From a virus, in IMG/VR virus record IMGVR_UViG_3300027983_000064, positions 1-32,796 of that record: a DNA stretch of 32,796 nucleotides; one strand, given 5' to 3'. The notes below the pieces were generated by a model. It was not told the DNA's origin. It ran no database searches and saw only the letters and a program-made list of their open reading frames with translations. The translations under genes were made by a program, and so were the position numbers. This document shows, one piece after another, positions 1 through 7,577 of this stretch; position 1 is the first letter of the stretch, and every line of letters begins with the position of its first letter.

Positions 1-779
1 TAAGATGTAGGTAAACTTGATGCATCTAAGTATCTTTTAAATAAAACAGTTCTGTGATCATAATGACAGGTGTTATTTCTGTCATCCGTTCTTTTAGTTA
101 TTCTACCTTTCGTTACTGTACCTGTTAAGGGAGTAGTATAGTCTAATGTGTACTCAAGTTTATCATTTGGATAAGTTGGTTGCCAAGCTTCAGAAGCTAA
201 GTTATTTGCTGAAATAGCAAACACTACAATTGGATCAACTGCAGCTGTTTTAAAGTTATTTCCTGCGATTGGAGTTGTAGCATCTGAATAATCTGGTTGA
301 TCATACATTGTTGCAAAATCAGCAATCAAATACATTTGACTTGGTATAAGAGTTGAAGCATCTCTTAGATCAACTAAATCTGCATGAAGTATTGGGACAA
401 TAGTTGCTCCTGTGGGAGTTATACCTAAGCTGCTTAATGTATCACCAACCCAGTCAACTATTTTTACAGCAATTTCGTTTATTGAGTCAAACTGATTAAA
501 AACAACTGTATCCGCAAGAGGATAATTAGCCGTCTTATCATCAGACGCTTTTACTATACCGCAAAAGTAATCTACAATCTTAGAATTAATAACACCAAGA
601 GAATCTCCTTGCGCATAAACGGGTTCTCCTGCACATTCTTTATCTTCCCCTAAGTGTAATACACATTCCGAGTTAAAGACCTCTACGCATGGCTGAGGTG
701 TAGCACATTCTGCCTCTTCACAATTAACACAAGGAGTTGATACTGGTAATGATTGTTGTTCACATGATGGACATCCCAT
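1..779 (-). CDS. Cys-rich virion/tail protein, partial (3' end outside window)
   Basis: Open frame read from an ATG at 779 to the window edge with no stop, giving 259 codons. The N-terminus is very rich in cysteine, with C-x-x-C and C-x-x-x-x-C spacings in the first 50 residues (MGCPSCEQQS, TPCVNCEE). The middle contains hydrophobic and beta-type segments. It is the last gene seen in the late minus-strand block and follows four other Cys-rich genes, so a virion (tail or adsorption) role is inferred from position. I do not recognise a family. The start is the only ATG that leaves a normal 14-nt gap to the next gene upstream. Confidence 0.7.
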   Translation of the reverse strand, partial: MGCPSCEQQSLPVSTPCVNCEEAECATPQPCVEVFNSECVLHLGEDKECAGEPVYAQGDSLGVINSKIVDYFCGIVKASDDKTANYPLADTVVFNQFDSINEIAVKIVDWVGDTLSSLGITPTGATIVPILHADLVDLRDASTLIPSQMYLIADFATMYDQPDYSDATTPIAGNNFKTAAVDPIVVFAISANNLASEAWQPTYPNDKLEYTLDYTTPLTGTVTKGRITKRTDDRNNTCHYDHRTVLFKRYLDASSLPTS

Positions 780-793
780 AATTTCTTTTTTTT

Positions 794-1471
794 TTAATAT
801 ATTATTCCTGGTAACGGTTGAAAATTACCAGCCCTTTGTAAATGAATACTGCAACCGTTGCATTTAATAACTACCCCGTTGTTTATAATTGCAGTCAGTA
901 TTTCTCCTTTTTGTTCCTTAGTTAAAACAGGAGTAAGGGAATTTAAATAATCCAACATTGCGATTATTCCGCTTTTCCCATTTAAACTAGATCCTTCTAA
1001 TAATTGAGTAAGAATGTTATCAGATACCGTCGTTTCGTTAGTTAGTCTTTGAATAATTGACCCAAAATCGTTATCACAGCAAGTAGGTGTTTTATTAAGA
1101 TCAAAAGTTTCATCAAAATCCTCAAGATCATCTTTAGTTAAGCTTTTATTTAAACAACAACCGTACTTATAACTGGTGTCAGCATTGGGTCCAATGGAGT
1201 TAAATCCTAAATCCTCAGCTAGATCAAAAAAATGTTCAGGACCACCAAGATAATAAAATTTTCCTTCACCTGAACAATCAGGACAGCAGAAGAAACTTGA
1301 ACCAGTAACATTAACTCCCTGGAGTAATACATAATCAGTTGCGTTTTCTAATGTTCCCCCAGCTGCTTCATTTTTTGCAAAAATCAGTTTAAGCAAATAG
1401 ATTAAAGGATTAACACACGGTGTAGGCAATCCTTTAGCAACGGTTTCTTTACAACATTCTGTAGTGTTCAT
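794..1471 (-). CDS. Cys-rich virion protein, unknown family
   Basis: A 225-aa protein with repeated vicinal cysteines (TECC, FFCCPDC, YGCCLN, PTCCD) and a final CNGC. It shares this style with the flanking 166-aa and partial 259-aa products. The middle has alternating acidic and hydrophobic stretches, and there is no signal peptide or membrane segment. It sits 10 nt downstream of the 166-aa gene and 14 nt upstream of the partial gene, so all are probably cotranscribed. A role as a tail or neck component is inferred only from location after the capsid and connector genes. The paired cysteines could bind metal or form disulfides after release. Confidence 0.65.
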   Translation of the reverse strand: MNTTECCKETVAKGLPTPCVNPLIYLLKLIFAKNEAAGGTLENATDYVLLQGVNVTGSSFFCCPDCSGEGKFYYLGGPEHFFDLAEDLGFNSIGPNADTSYKYGCCLNKSLTKDDLEDFDETFDLNKTPTCCDNDFGSIIQRLTNETTVSDNILTQLLEGSSLNGKSGIIAMLDYLNSLTPVLTKEQKGEILTAIINNGVVIKCNGCSIHLQRAGNFQPLPGIIY

Positions 1472-1481
1472 TTTTAAAGTA

Positions 1482-1982
1482 TTAAGTTAACAGAGTAGCC
1501 TCTAATGAAATAACTCGTTCTTGCAAATCTGTTATTGCGTTAGTTTGACTTTGGATCAAATTTATTTGATTACAAAGTTGGTCGGCAATCATAGCGATGT
1601 AAGTCTTAACATCTGTAACGTCATCACCACCCTCAGATTGCAGACAACCAGCAATTGCTATCTCATCCGTTGCAGGAGAAACGACAGTACCATTAACGGA
1701 CTGTCCTGTTTTTAACTCACACAAGGTATCCAAAACTAATTGAAAAAGATCAACAAATGTTTCAGGACCACAGTTGGTATCAACCAAGCACGACACGTCG
1801 TAACTATTAACATTTAATGTTTTAAGAACATCACACAACTTTGTTGCTAGTTTATAAACAACATCAGATACTCGATCTCCTGTACACAACTTAATCCCTG
1901 GTATATTTGGACCAGACCATACAACACAATTACTTGTTGTTGTAACACACCCATCAGGCTTTGTATTTTTTGGAACTCCCAT
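1482..1982 (-). CDS. Cys-rich virion protein with C-terminal coiled coil
   Basis: A 166-aa protein. Residues 1-90 carry regularly spaced cysteines (GCVTTTSNC, KLCTGD, KLCDVL, VSCLVDTNCG, DTLCEL). The last 35 residues (LCNQINLIQSQTNAITDLQE onward) have the heptad pattern of a trimeric or dimeric coiled coil, as often found in tail fibre or whisker subunits. It lies between the 209-aa and 225-aa genes of the same late block. The fibre or tail assignment is an inference; I cannot name a family. Confidence 0.65.
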   Translation of the reverse strand: MGVPKNTKPDGCVTTTSNCVVWSGPNIPGIKLCTGDRVSDVVYKLATKLCDVLKTLNVNSYDVSCLVDTNCGPETFVDLFQLVLDTLCELKTGQSVNGTVVSPATDEIAIAGCLQSEGGDDVTDVKTYIAMIADQLCNQINLIQSQTNAITDLQERVISLEATLLT

Positions 1983-2005
1983 AGTAATAATATAATGAAA
2001 TTTTT

Positions 2006-2635
2006 CTAATTAGGACAGCACATTTCTGCATTTTCTACTAAATCCATTTTTAAAACAAAATGGTCTATTACAGATTGTTCTATGTCATCTGATATGTGCA
2101 TTGCAACACCCATTCGTTTTTCCATCATCTGTCTGTAAACAGTATTGGCAAAACTACACTTGATGTCAATTACTTTTTTAACGTTTATTCCACCAAAATA
2201 AGCTTCTGCATATATTACTTTTGTGTTAGTAATTGGTGCCGCAGGAGGTATAGGTAAACATTCATTACACGTTTTTACAGTATCTGCTTTAAAAAAGAAC
2301 TCTTCCCAGTCAATAGTTTTATACTCAGCTACACATGTTACATCTGTCAATATAAAACAACCTGTAAATTCATTTTGACTTTCATCAGTTATTTTTGTAA
2401 TTACTTTTCCAAGTAAATCATCTGGATGAATTGAATTACTCATTGCACCACTAAACTTAAACCTTACAGGCAACCCATCCATTTCTACAGGAAGATTGTT
2501 ACAACATTGTGTAAGTTGGTAATACTCATTAGTATCTTCACCTTCAGTAAGAGGAAAAATTACATTTTTTGAATAACCTTCAAGACCATAGTATAAAAAT
2601 TTAAGTTTATTACCAAGGTATACTTCTAAGTCCAT
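2006..2635 (-). CDS. Cys-rich virion protein, unknown family
   Basis: A 209-aa protein. It has an N-terminal hydrophobic/aromatic beta-type half, a QCCNN motif near residue 44, a CNEC pair near the middle and a terminal CCPN. The C-terminal third is more helical and charged (YRQMMEKRMG). It begins 2 nt after the stop of the 41-aa zinc-ribbon-like peptide, which suggests translational coupling. The position after the connector genes suggests a tail or neck component, but this is not shown by motif. Confidence 0.6.
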   Translation of the reverse strand: MDLEVYLGNKLKFLYYGLEGYSKNVIFPLTEGEDTNEYYQLTQCCNNLPVEMDGLPVRFKFSGAMSNSIHPDDLLGKVITKITDESQNEFTGCFILTDVTCVAEYKTIDWEEFFFKADTVKTCNECLPIPPAAPITNTKVIYAEAYFGGINVKKVIDIKCSFANTVYRQMMEKRMGVAMHISDDIEQSVIDHFVLKMDLVENAEMCCPN

Positions 2636-2637
2636 TG

Positions 2638-2763
2638 TTATTTATTATTTTGGTTATAAATCACTACACACCTAGAACAACAAATTGTTCCGTTATTTGC
2701 AGTTACTAAATAGGATCCTGTACATGTACAAGTCCCACAATTTGGGCAAGTTTGTGATGACAT
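2638..2763 (-). CDS. 41-aa zinc-ribbon-like peptide
   Basis: A very short frame with seven cysteines in 41 residues: C-P-N-C-G-T-C-T-C near the start and C-C-S-R-C near the end. This is the two-knuckle pattern of a minimal zinc ribbon. It fits exactly between two late genes, with 2-nt gaps on both sides, and has its own ATG at 2763. This tight packing and the family-like cysteine content are the evidence that it is real. It could be a metal-binding scaffold peptide or a small virion part. Confidence 0.55.
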   Translation of the reverse strand: MSSQTCPNCGTCTCTGSYLVTANNGTICCSRCVVIYNQNNK

Positions 2764-2765
2764 AA

Positions 2766-3326
2766 TTAAAATATTTTGCAGTTAAATTCATCAATTAATT
2801 TGTTTGCATAGTTGTACAAAACCATACCTTCTTTTGAGTTATCGCAGAACTCAACCTTCGCTTTTGCCGCTTCTACATAACTCATAATAGTCATAAGATG
2901 ATTTAGCTTACTTGTTACCGTAGGTGAAGGCTGACACGCAGACAACTGTAGTTCACAAAGCTGAAGTTTAATTTTTTTGTTTATTGCCGTTACTCTTAAA
3001 TGGTCATACTCTACAAACAATCTGTCATTTGGTGACATTGAATAGTTAAAAGTATAAATACCATCAGGTAATGAATCAAAATCTACACCACATTCTGAAA
3101 ATTGTGTTTCTAAATTACAAGCAGTAAGATTAAAGACAAAACCCTTAGCTACTGCTGGAGTAGTGATGTTTGTAAAAGTAACACAATCACTGTAACCAGG
3201 AACGGTAACTTGTAATGTTGGACAAACGTAAGGCATTAAAACTTCATAAACACTTGTGTCTTCTACACGAATAACACATCCCGTCATGATGTCTGGAATA
3301 TTTAAGCTTAATTTATTTGTTGCCAT
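2766..3326 (-). CDS. Cys-rich beta-type virion protein
   Basis: A 186-aa protein. The first ~125 residues look beta-rich, with spaced single cysteines (TGCVIR, PYVCPT, SDCVTF, TACNLE, SECGVD), and resemble an Ig-like or jelly-roll fold. The last ~60 residues are helical (SKLNHLMTIM onward). It is the first gene after the 3345-3373 terminator, so it probably opens the Cys-rich sub-operon. On the minus strand just before its ATG is TACCTTTA, close to the Bacteroidetes TAnnTTTG box. Function unknown; a tail or receptor-facing protein is the working guess. Confidence 0.65.
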   Translation of the reverse strand: MATNKLSLNIPDIMTGCVIRVEDTSVYEVLMPYVCPTLQVTVPGYSDCVTFTNITTPAVAKGFVFNLTACNLETQFSECGVDFDSLPDGIYTFNYSMSPNDRLFVEYDHLRVTAINKKIKLQLCELQLSACQPSPTVTSKLNHLMTIMSYVEAAKAKVEFCDNSKEGMVLYNYANKLIDEFNCKIF

Positions 3327-3344
3327 AATTTAAAGGTAAAAAAA

Positions 3345-3373
3345 AAGAGGATAGAGAAATTCTCCATCCTCTT
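3345..3373 (-). terminator. Terminator after the 510-aa structural gene
   Basis: A 13-bp stem (AAGAGGATAGAGA / TCTCCATCCTCTT) with a 3-nt loop, followed on the minus strand by a run of nine T. The single imperfect pair is A/C on the plus strand but a U-G wobble in minus-strand RNA, so the hairpin is built for minus-strand transcription. It lies between two late genes. Confidence 0.85.
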
Positions 3374-3393
3374 CTTAAAGAAATTAATTTTTA

Positions 3394-4926
3394 TTAGATA
3401 CTGATTGGTGTAGAAGCAGTGTGTCCAAATACATCAAGTGTAACTGGTGTATTTGCCGCAGCCAACCACGTAGCAACGAATACTTCAAAAGAAGTAGCAG
3501 TAACCGCAGGAACATAAATGTTCAACGCATACTGATCGTTATCATGAATACCACTTGCATTGTTGTAACGAGGAACCGTGTGTTGTATCACATATCTTGT
3601 GTACTTAGCGAATCTATTGATTGAAGCACCAATTTGATCTCCTTGATTGATTTCACGCAATCTAATGTCATCATGGAAATGATTAGTTAAATACGTTTCA
3701 TCTAAGATGATGTTTTTCAAGATAGTGTCTCCAAAACCTTGACCCTGGAATCCTTCATGCTCAACAGAGATACACAATGCACTTGAGCAAGGGTTACCTG
3801 ATAAGTCAGTCATTGAAGCAATGATCTTAACAACTTCCTTCTCAAAGAAATCAGTTTTTTGGAAAGAACACTGAGTAAAGTCTGCATCAGAACTTACATA
3901 AGCACCAACTAAACGAATACCTGCTAATTTTCCTGCAACGTGTCCTGGAGATACATAAGTAGTCCAAATATCAAGTGCTGTGTATCCAGCAGCTAATGCT
4001 TCAGCAGCTGTAGCAAATAAAGCGTTCCCCTCTTCAGTATAAACAACAGGTCTTACAAAGTCCTTTGTGTATCTGTCTTCGATTATTTGGTTAGCCCAAT
4101 TAATCATTACTAACGTAGAGTCAACATTTGCTGGAGCTGCTCCTGTGCAACAACCTGTGTAAGCAGCATACGTTCTGTAAGAACGGTGATTCAAGAATCT
4201 TAAAACTGGAGATCCTCCTAAAGTTAATCCTAAGTTGTAAGATTCGTTACACAAGAACTCAAGATTACAACGAGCAAATACTGTTAAAGTAAAATCAGCA
4301 TCTGTTGTTGCAGTACCATCTGTAATTGTTACTACATCCGTAGAAATATATCCTGTACCTACTTTGTTAACTGTAACACTTGTTACAATACCAGCAGCAA
4401 TAGTTACATTAACTGTAAGTCCTGTTCCTGTACCACCAGTAGTAGCAACATCAGTAAAAACACCATCCGTAAAAGCAATACCACCCGTAGTAATAACCGC
4501 AGTTGGTTTGTTCAAGTTTGTGTTACCAACGTGAATAATTGCTTGTTCTGCATCAGCAGGAGTCATTTTCAAAAACTTATGGATAAACTTTGGGTTTATC
4601 ATTTTTGACTTGTTTGACTCAGCATATCCTCCGTGAAACGGACCGATTTTGTCGTTAGACATTAATGAAGCCGCAGCTAACACTAAAGGTTTACCTGCAG
4701 CAACTTGAGGAGAACCTGCTACAACTGAAACGTATGTGTTAGGATCGAAGAAACCAAAGGTTCCTTTTCCTAATGCAAACGGAGCTGCTGTATTTGATAA
4801 TTCGCCGGAATGAACTCCAGATTCAATTAAAAATCCTTCATTTACTGCTTTAGCAGTACCTGAACCCGCTTGGGTAACTTTTGTTCCTACAAATGACTTT
4901 CTGTAAGCGTGATTAAAATAACTCAT
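3394..4926 (-). CDS. Large virion structural protein with inserted beta domain
   Basis: A 510-aa protein. Residues about 140-215 form a Gly/Thr/Val-rich repeat segment (TGGTGTGLTVNVTIAAG, followed by a GTGY turn) of a type inserted in many phage structural proteins. Around it is a mixed alpha/beta body with few cysteines except FTQCSF, a GCCTG near the centre and PCSSALC. It has its own strong downstream terminator, which suggests an abundant product. The position two functional groups after the major capsid gene fits a tail tube, sheath or major tail/neck protein, but no catalytic or family motif settles which. The ATG at 4926 is the only good start. Confidence 0.7.
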   Translation of the reverse strand: MSYFNHAYRKSFVGTKVTQAGSGTAKAVNEGFLIESGVHSGELSNTAAPFALGKGTFGFFDPNTYVSVVAGSPQVAAGKPLVLAAASLMSNDKIGPFHGGYAESNKSKMINPKFIHKFLKMTPADAEQAIIHVGNTNLNKPTAVITTGGIAFTDGVFTDVATTGGTGTGLTVNVTIAAGIVTSVTVNKVGTGYISTDVVTITDGTATTDADFTLTVFARCNLEFLCNESYNLGLTLGGSPVLRFLNHRSYRTYAAYTGCCTGAAPANVDSTLVMINWANQIIEDRYTKDFVRPVVYTEEGNALFATAAEALAAGYTALDIWTTYVSPGHVAGKLAGIRLVGAYVSSDADFTQCSFQKTDFFEKEVVKIIASMTDLSGNPCSSALCISVEHEGFQGQGFGDTILKNIILDETYLTNHFHDDIRLREINQGDQIGASINRFAKYTRYVIQHTVPRYNNASGIHDNDQYALNIYVPAVTATSFEVFVATWLAAANTPVTLDVFGHTASTPISI

Positions 4927-4993
4927 TTTTTTTGGTTTTAATAAATAAACATTACAATAACTTAGTCATAATTTTTCAATTATTCAGATATTG

Positions 4994-5116
4994 TTACTTT
5001 TTTTTCTTTGCAGGGGCTTTCGCTGCAGATGCCTTTTTCTTTGCGGGTGCTTTTTTAACATCTTTTTTTTCATCTTTTTTCATCCATGGTGGAATCCATT
5101 TTCCTTTTGCTGCCAT
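4994..5116 (-). CDS. 40-aa Lys/Ala/Pro-rich basic peptide
   Basis: A short frame starting MAAKGKWIPPWMKK, followed by alternating KKAPAKKK-type repeats that resemble the tails of histone H1-like proteins. Nearly half of the residues are lysine. The opposite strand carries a Phe-rich frame that is only its shadow. It is the third of three consecutive tiny basic genes. A role in binding packaged DNA or as a cargo protein is inferred from composition. The gap to the preceding gene is 32 nt and holds ATTGTAAACAAT, a small palindrome. Confidence 0.6.
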   Translation of the reverse strand: MAAKGKWIPPWMKKDEKKDVKKAPAKKKASAAKAPAKKKK

Positions 5117-5148
5117 CACTTTTAGTTTAACATTGTTTACAATATGCT

Positions 5149-5282
5149 CTATTTTTTCTTATGGGTTCTTGCAAAAGAACGAGCACTTTCTTTGCTTCCA
5201 AATCCCCAAGCTTTTAATGCTAGTTTTAATCGAGCAGGTTCACCATTTGGTTTTTTTTTCTGGTCCATGCTGGTGTAGCCAT
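5149..5282 (-). CDS. Small basic phage protein, frame broken at an A9 run (probable -1 frameshift)
   Basis: Translation begins at an ATG one base after the stop of the 59-aa gene (TAAC-ATG) and gives MATPAWTRKK. This N-terminus is like the AWTRK start of a common small phage protein family. In that frame it stops after 18 residues. Moving back one base on the A9 run (plus strand 5251-5259) opens a frame that continues PNGEPARLKLALKAWGFG and ends THKKK at 5149. The joined product is 44 aa. An ATG at 5268 would also open the second frame (MDQKKKPNGE), giving 39 aa without a shift. Options are ribosomal or transcriptional slippage, a sequencing indel, or internal initiation. Confidence 0.5.
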
Positions 5283-5283
5283 G

Positions 5284-5463
5284 TTAACACCTTTTTTTCT
5301 TAACAGATCCTCCGTTTTTGAAGGCTTCGTTTAAACTAGACTTTTCTAATTTAACTGTAACCGGTTTGCTCTTTTCACCTGTTTTTGCATCTGTCATTTG
5401 TTTTTTAACAGTCATCGTAGATGATACTTTTTTAACTGACTTTTTCTTTTTTGGTTGTAACAT
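5284..5463 (-). CDS. 59-aa Lys-rich protein
   Basis: A frame from an ATG at 5463 that starts MLQPKKKKSVKKV and ends SVKKKRC. Basic ends flank a middle segment with TDAKTGEKSKPVTVKLEKSS. It has no membrane segment. It starts 10 nt after the 234-aa gene and ends 1 nt before the next ATG, so translation is probably coupled. Its function is unknown. With its two small basic neighbours it forms a unit in the middle of the head-to-tail gene series, where DNA-binding or cargo proteins would be plausible. Confidence 0.6.
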   Translation of the reverse strand: MLQPKKKKSVKKVSSTMTVKKQMTDAKTGEKSKPVTVKLEKSSLNEAFKNGGSVKKKRC

Positions 5464-5473
5464 AACTTATTTA

Positions 5474-6178
5474 TTAATTGTTTGTTTCTACACTTCCACT
5501 TGCAATCTCTTGTTGAGTAATGCTTTCAATATCTCCCGCAAGGATTTTAACGCATTCATCAATTAAAACCTCTACCAAATCATTTTTAAATTCACACTCT
5601 ACATCAGACATAGAAGGCAGTCCTGTGTATGGATCTACGGAACCTAAAAATTGTATAAAAACAGGAAACCTGTAATACACTAAATTTGTATCTGTGATGT
5701 GAAATAAATTATTTGTGTGTACTCTTAGTTTGTTTCCAATTAAAGTACATACGGTTTCCGACCATTCAAAGCTAGGTCTTTTATGTTCGTCATCGTTAAT
5801 TAAATCGATGTCTGCTTCAGGAACCAAGTATGTTTTCATTTTCCTTGGTTCCGTACAACATCCTTTTATAGCTTTCGGAGTTACTCTTTTCCAGGACATA
5901 TAGTTTTCTGGTAAAGCGTTTGACTCATAATACCCATCTTTCGAAAACATTGGTATTTTATAATCGGTAAGAAGAAGTTGCAGATCGTCTATTCGTTTTG
6001 TTGAACCTTCGTCTCCTTCTTTTAACATGTTTGTTCCATGAAGGTTTCTTCTTACCCAACTTAACATTCCTTTATTGAACGCTTCGGAAATTTTCCAAGG
6101 TTCAATGTTATCATAATCATTACTGGCAAGCTTATTCAAGCGTTGCTTAACTTTGATTTTAATTGCTAAATTGTTCAT
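5474..6178 (-). CDS. Head-tail connector / ring protein candidate
   Basis: A 234-aa protein with a helical N-terminal third (KIKVKQRLNKLASNDYDNIE and the following AFNKGMLSWVRR). A mixed middle contains aromatic segments, and a terminal acidic helix carries FKNDLVEVLIDECVKIL. This layout, and the position after portal, scaffold, capsid and a 329-aa protein, match adaptor or ring proteins that sit under the portal of podovirus-like phages. The assignment is by order and shape, not by a diagnostic motif. It is the last medium-sized gene before the tiny basic cluster. Confidence 0.5.
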   Translation of the reverse strand: MNNLAIKIKVKQRLNKLASNDYDNIEPWKISEAFNKGMLSWVRRNLHGTNMLKEGDEGSTKRIDDLQLLLTDYKIPMFSKDGYYESNALPENYMSWKRVTPKAIKGCCTEPRKMKTYLVPEADIDLINDDEHKRPSFEWSETVCTLIGNKLRVHTNNLFHITDTNLVYYRFPVFIQFLGSVDPYTGLPSMSDVECEFKNDLVEVLIDECVKILAGDIESITQQEIASGSVETNN

Positions 6179-6195
6179 TTTTAATTATTAGTTAA

Positions 6196-7185
6196 TTACG
6201 CTTTCCACAACGTTTCTGTTTTTGCCATAAGCAAATCAAGTACGTCGTCATTTGCTGGATTTTTTAAGAACTCCAAAACTTCAGCAACATTTCTTCCAAG
6301 CATTATGTTTTGAGTTGATTCATAAAGAACCGAATCAGATTTTGCAAAAATGTATTTGTAAAAAACACAGTCTTTGATAATTGCTTTTATTTTAATGTCT
6401 TCTTTTGAAAGCTCAGTTGATTCAATAAACAAGTTAGCACATCTTCTAACGTCTTTGTCAAAAGAAGCTCCGTTTATAAACTTATCTAAGTTTTCATAGA
6501 TCTGATCAACCATCGTTGAGTTAGAGTACTGAATGCTGTTTATGTCAATGTTTTTAGCAATGTAAAACAATCTTCGCGGCTCATCTTCATAAATAGTTTG
6601 CAATAATGCCAATGCTTGATTACGAAGTTTAGTAACCGTAATTTTAGCAGAAACAGAATCAATCTGTCTATCTAAATACCATTTCTTTTTTTGAGCTCTT
6701 GCATCGTCAAAAGATTTTGCAATTAATGAAAAGCCTCCATTTTCAATAGCTTTAACCAACATCAAATCTTCCATTTTTTTCTTAGGGTCTAAGAATATTT
6801 CATCGTTCCCTAATCGAACCGTTACCTTACCCCAGATTTCACCGTTGTCAGGTTTAAACATTTCGATTTTACTCCAGAAGTCTTCGTCATCTATTTTTAC
6901 AAGATTGTAATTTCTTTCTTGCTCTAAAACAGAAACTGTCTGTCTGATGTCTTTAATTACAGCCGCTTTTTTATCTTTGTCCTGAATCATTTTTATTTCA
7001 GGTGCAAATTCATTCAACCCATTAAGGTATCTTGACTTTCCGTTCTGCTCAATTGCTGCTAATGATTCTACCTGGAATGTATTTGGAAACACAACATAGT
7101 TGTAATTTTCTAATCCCATGTTTTCATCTTCTGCATTAATGTAAGGCTTAATGCTTATTTTTCCTTTAAATGTTTGCTCACTCAT
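6196..7185 (-). CDS. Late virion-block protein, unknown function
   Basis: A 329-aa mostly helical protein with many charged residues (DKDKKAAVIKDIRQ, ARAQKKKWYLDRQ) and no membrane segment. It starts just after a terminator and a TACATTTG box, so it may have its own transcript. It lies between the 87-aa post-capsid gene and the 234-aa connector candidate. A head-completion, internal cargo or connector role would fit the position. I recognise no family. Confidence 0.55.
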   Translation of the reverse strand: MSEQTFKGKISIKPYINAEDENMGLENYNYVVFPNTFQVESLAAIEQNGKSRYLNGLNEFAPEIKMIQDKDKKAAVIKDIRQTVSVLEQERNYNLVKIDDEDFWSKIEMFKPDNGEIWGKVTVRLGNDEIFLDPKKKMEDLMLVKAIENGGFSLIAKSFDDARAQKKKWYLDRQIDSVSAKITVTKLRNQALALLQTIYEDEPRRLFYIAKNIDINSIQYSNSTMVDQIYENLDKFINGASFDKDVRRCANLFIESTELSKEDIKIKAIIKDCVFYKYIFAKSDSVLYESTQNIMLGRNVAEVLEFLKNPANDDVLDLLMAKTETLWKA

Positions 7186-7208
7186 AATGTTGGTTTATTA
7201 TTGTCTGA

Positions 7209-7216
7209 CAAATGTA
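7209..7216 (-). promoter_or_regulatory. Bacteroidetes -7 box (TACATTTG) before the 329-aa gene
   Basis: On the minus strand TACATTTG matches the TAnnTTTG consensus of Bacteroidetes promoters. It lies directly after a terminator and about 24 nt before an ATG. The -33 TTG element is not clear because that position is inside the terminator stem. Confidence 0.4.
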
Positions 7217-7220
7217 ATAA

Positions 7221-7247
7221 AAAACAGCTTCATAAAGAAGCTGTTTT
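7221..7247 (-). terminator. Terminator after the 87-aa gene
   Basis: A perfect 11-bp stem AAAACAGCTTC / GAAGCTGTTTT with a 5-nt loop. It ends in T residues on the minus strand and sits 3 nt past the stop of the 87-aa gene. Confidence 0.85.
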
Positions 7248-7250
7248 AGT

Positions 7251-7514
7251 TTATGCTTTTAATGCTGCAATTAATGCGTCAATCTTAGCTTCAATAACAT
7301 CAAGCCTTACTTCTGCTTCTACTCTTAAATCATCTACCGTTAACCCTGTCATTAAAGTAGTGACACCTATTGCTGCAGGAAGCTCTGTTGCTTTTGTATT
7401 TAGTTTTTCAACTAAATCATTTACATGAGCTATTCTTGCAAATACAAACTCATTGTAAGGTGCTTTAGCTAACAAGTCGTTTGGACTGTTTGTTTTATAT
7501 TTTTGTAATGCCAT
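7251..7514 (-). CDS. 87-aa protein next to the major capsid gene
   Basis: A small helical protein (MALQKYKTNSPNDLLAK; the C-terminal half carries RVEAEVRLDVIEAKIDALIA) with a coiled-coil pattern over its last 35 residues. It sits between the capsid terminator and its own terminator, so it can be expressed as a separate short transcript. Its small size and location beside the major capsid gene would suit a capsid decoration, trimer-forming fibre or head auxiliary protein. I do not recognise a family. Confidence 0.6.
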   Translation of the reverse strand: MALQKYKTNSPNDLLAKAPYNEFVFARIAHVNDLVEKLNTKATELPAAIGVTTLMTGLTVDDLRVEAEVRLDVIEAKIDALIAALKA

Positions 7515-7527
7515 TTTAGTTTAAATT

Positions 7528-7569
7528 AAAAAAGGAGCAACTAGGGGGTTACCTAGCTGACTCCTTTTT
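7528..7569 (-). terminator. Terminator after the major capsid gene
   Basis: Outer stem AAAAAGGAG / CTCCTTTTT, with an inner stem CTAGG / CCTAG, followed by T residues on the minus strand. It starts 9 nt beyond the capsid stop codon, as expected for a gene needing high, discrete expression. Confidence 0.85.
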
Positions 7570-7577
7570 AGTTAATA

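Noticed and set aside
4932-5566. Phe-rich plus-strand frames
   Set aside because: They are the reverse of Lys-rich minus-strand genes that have coupled starts and stops.
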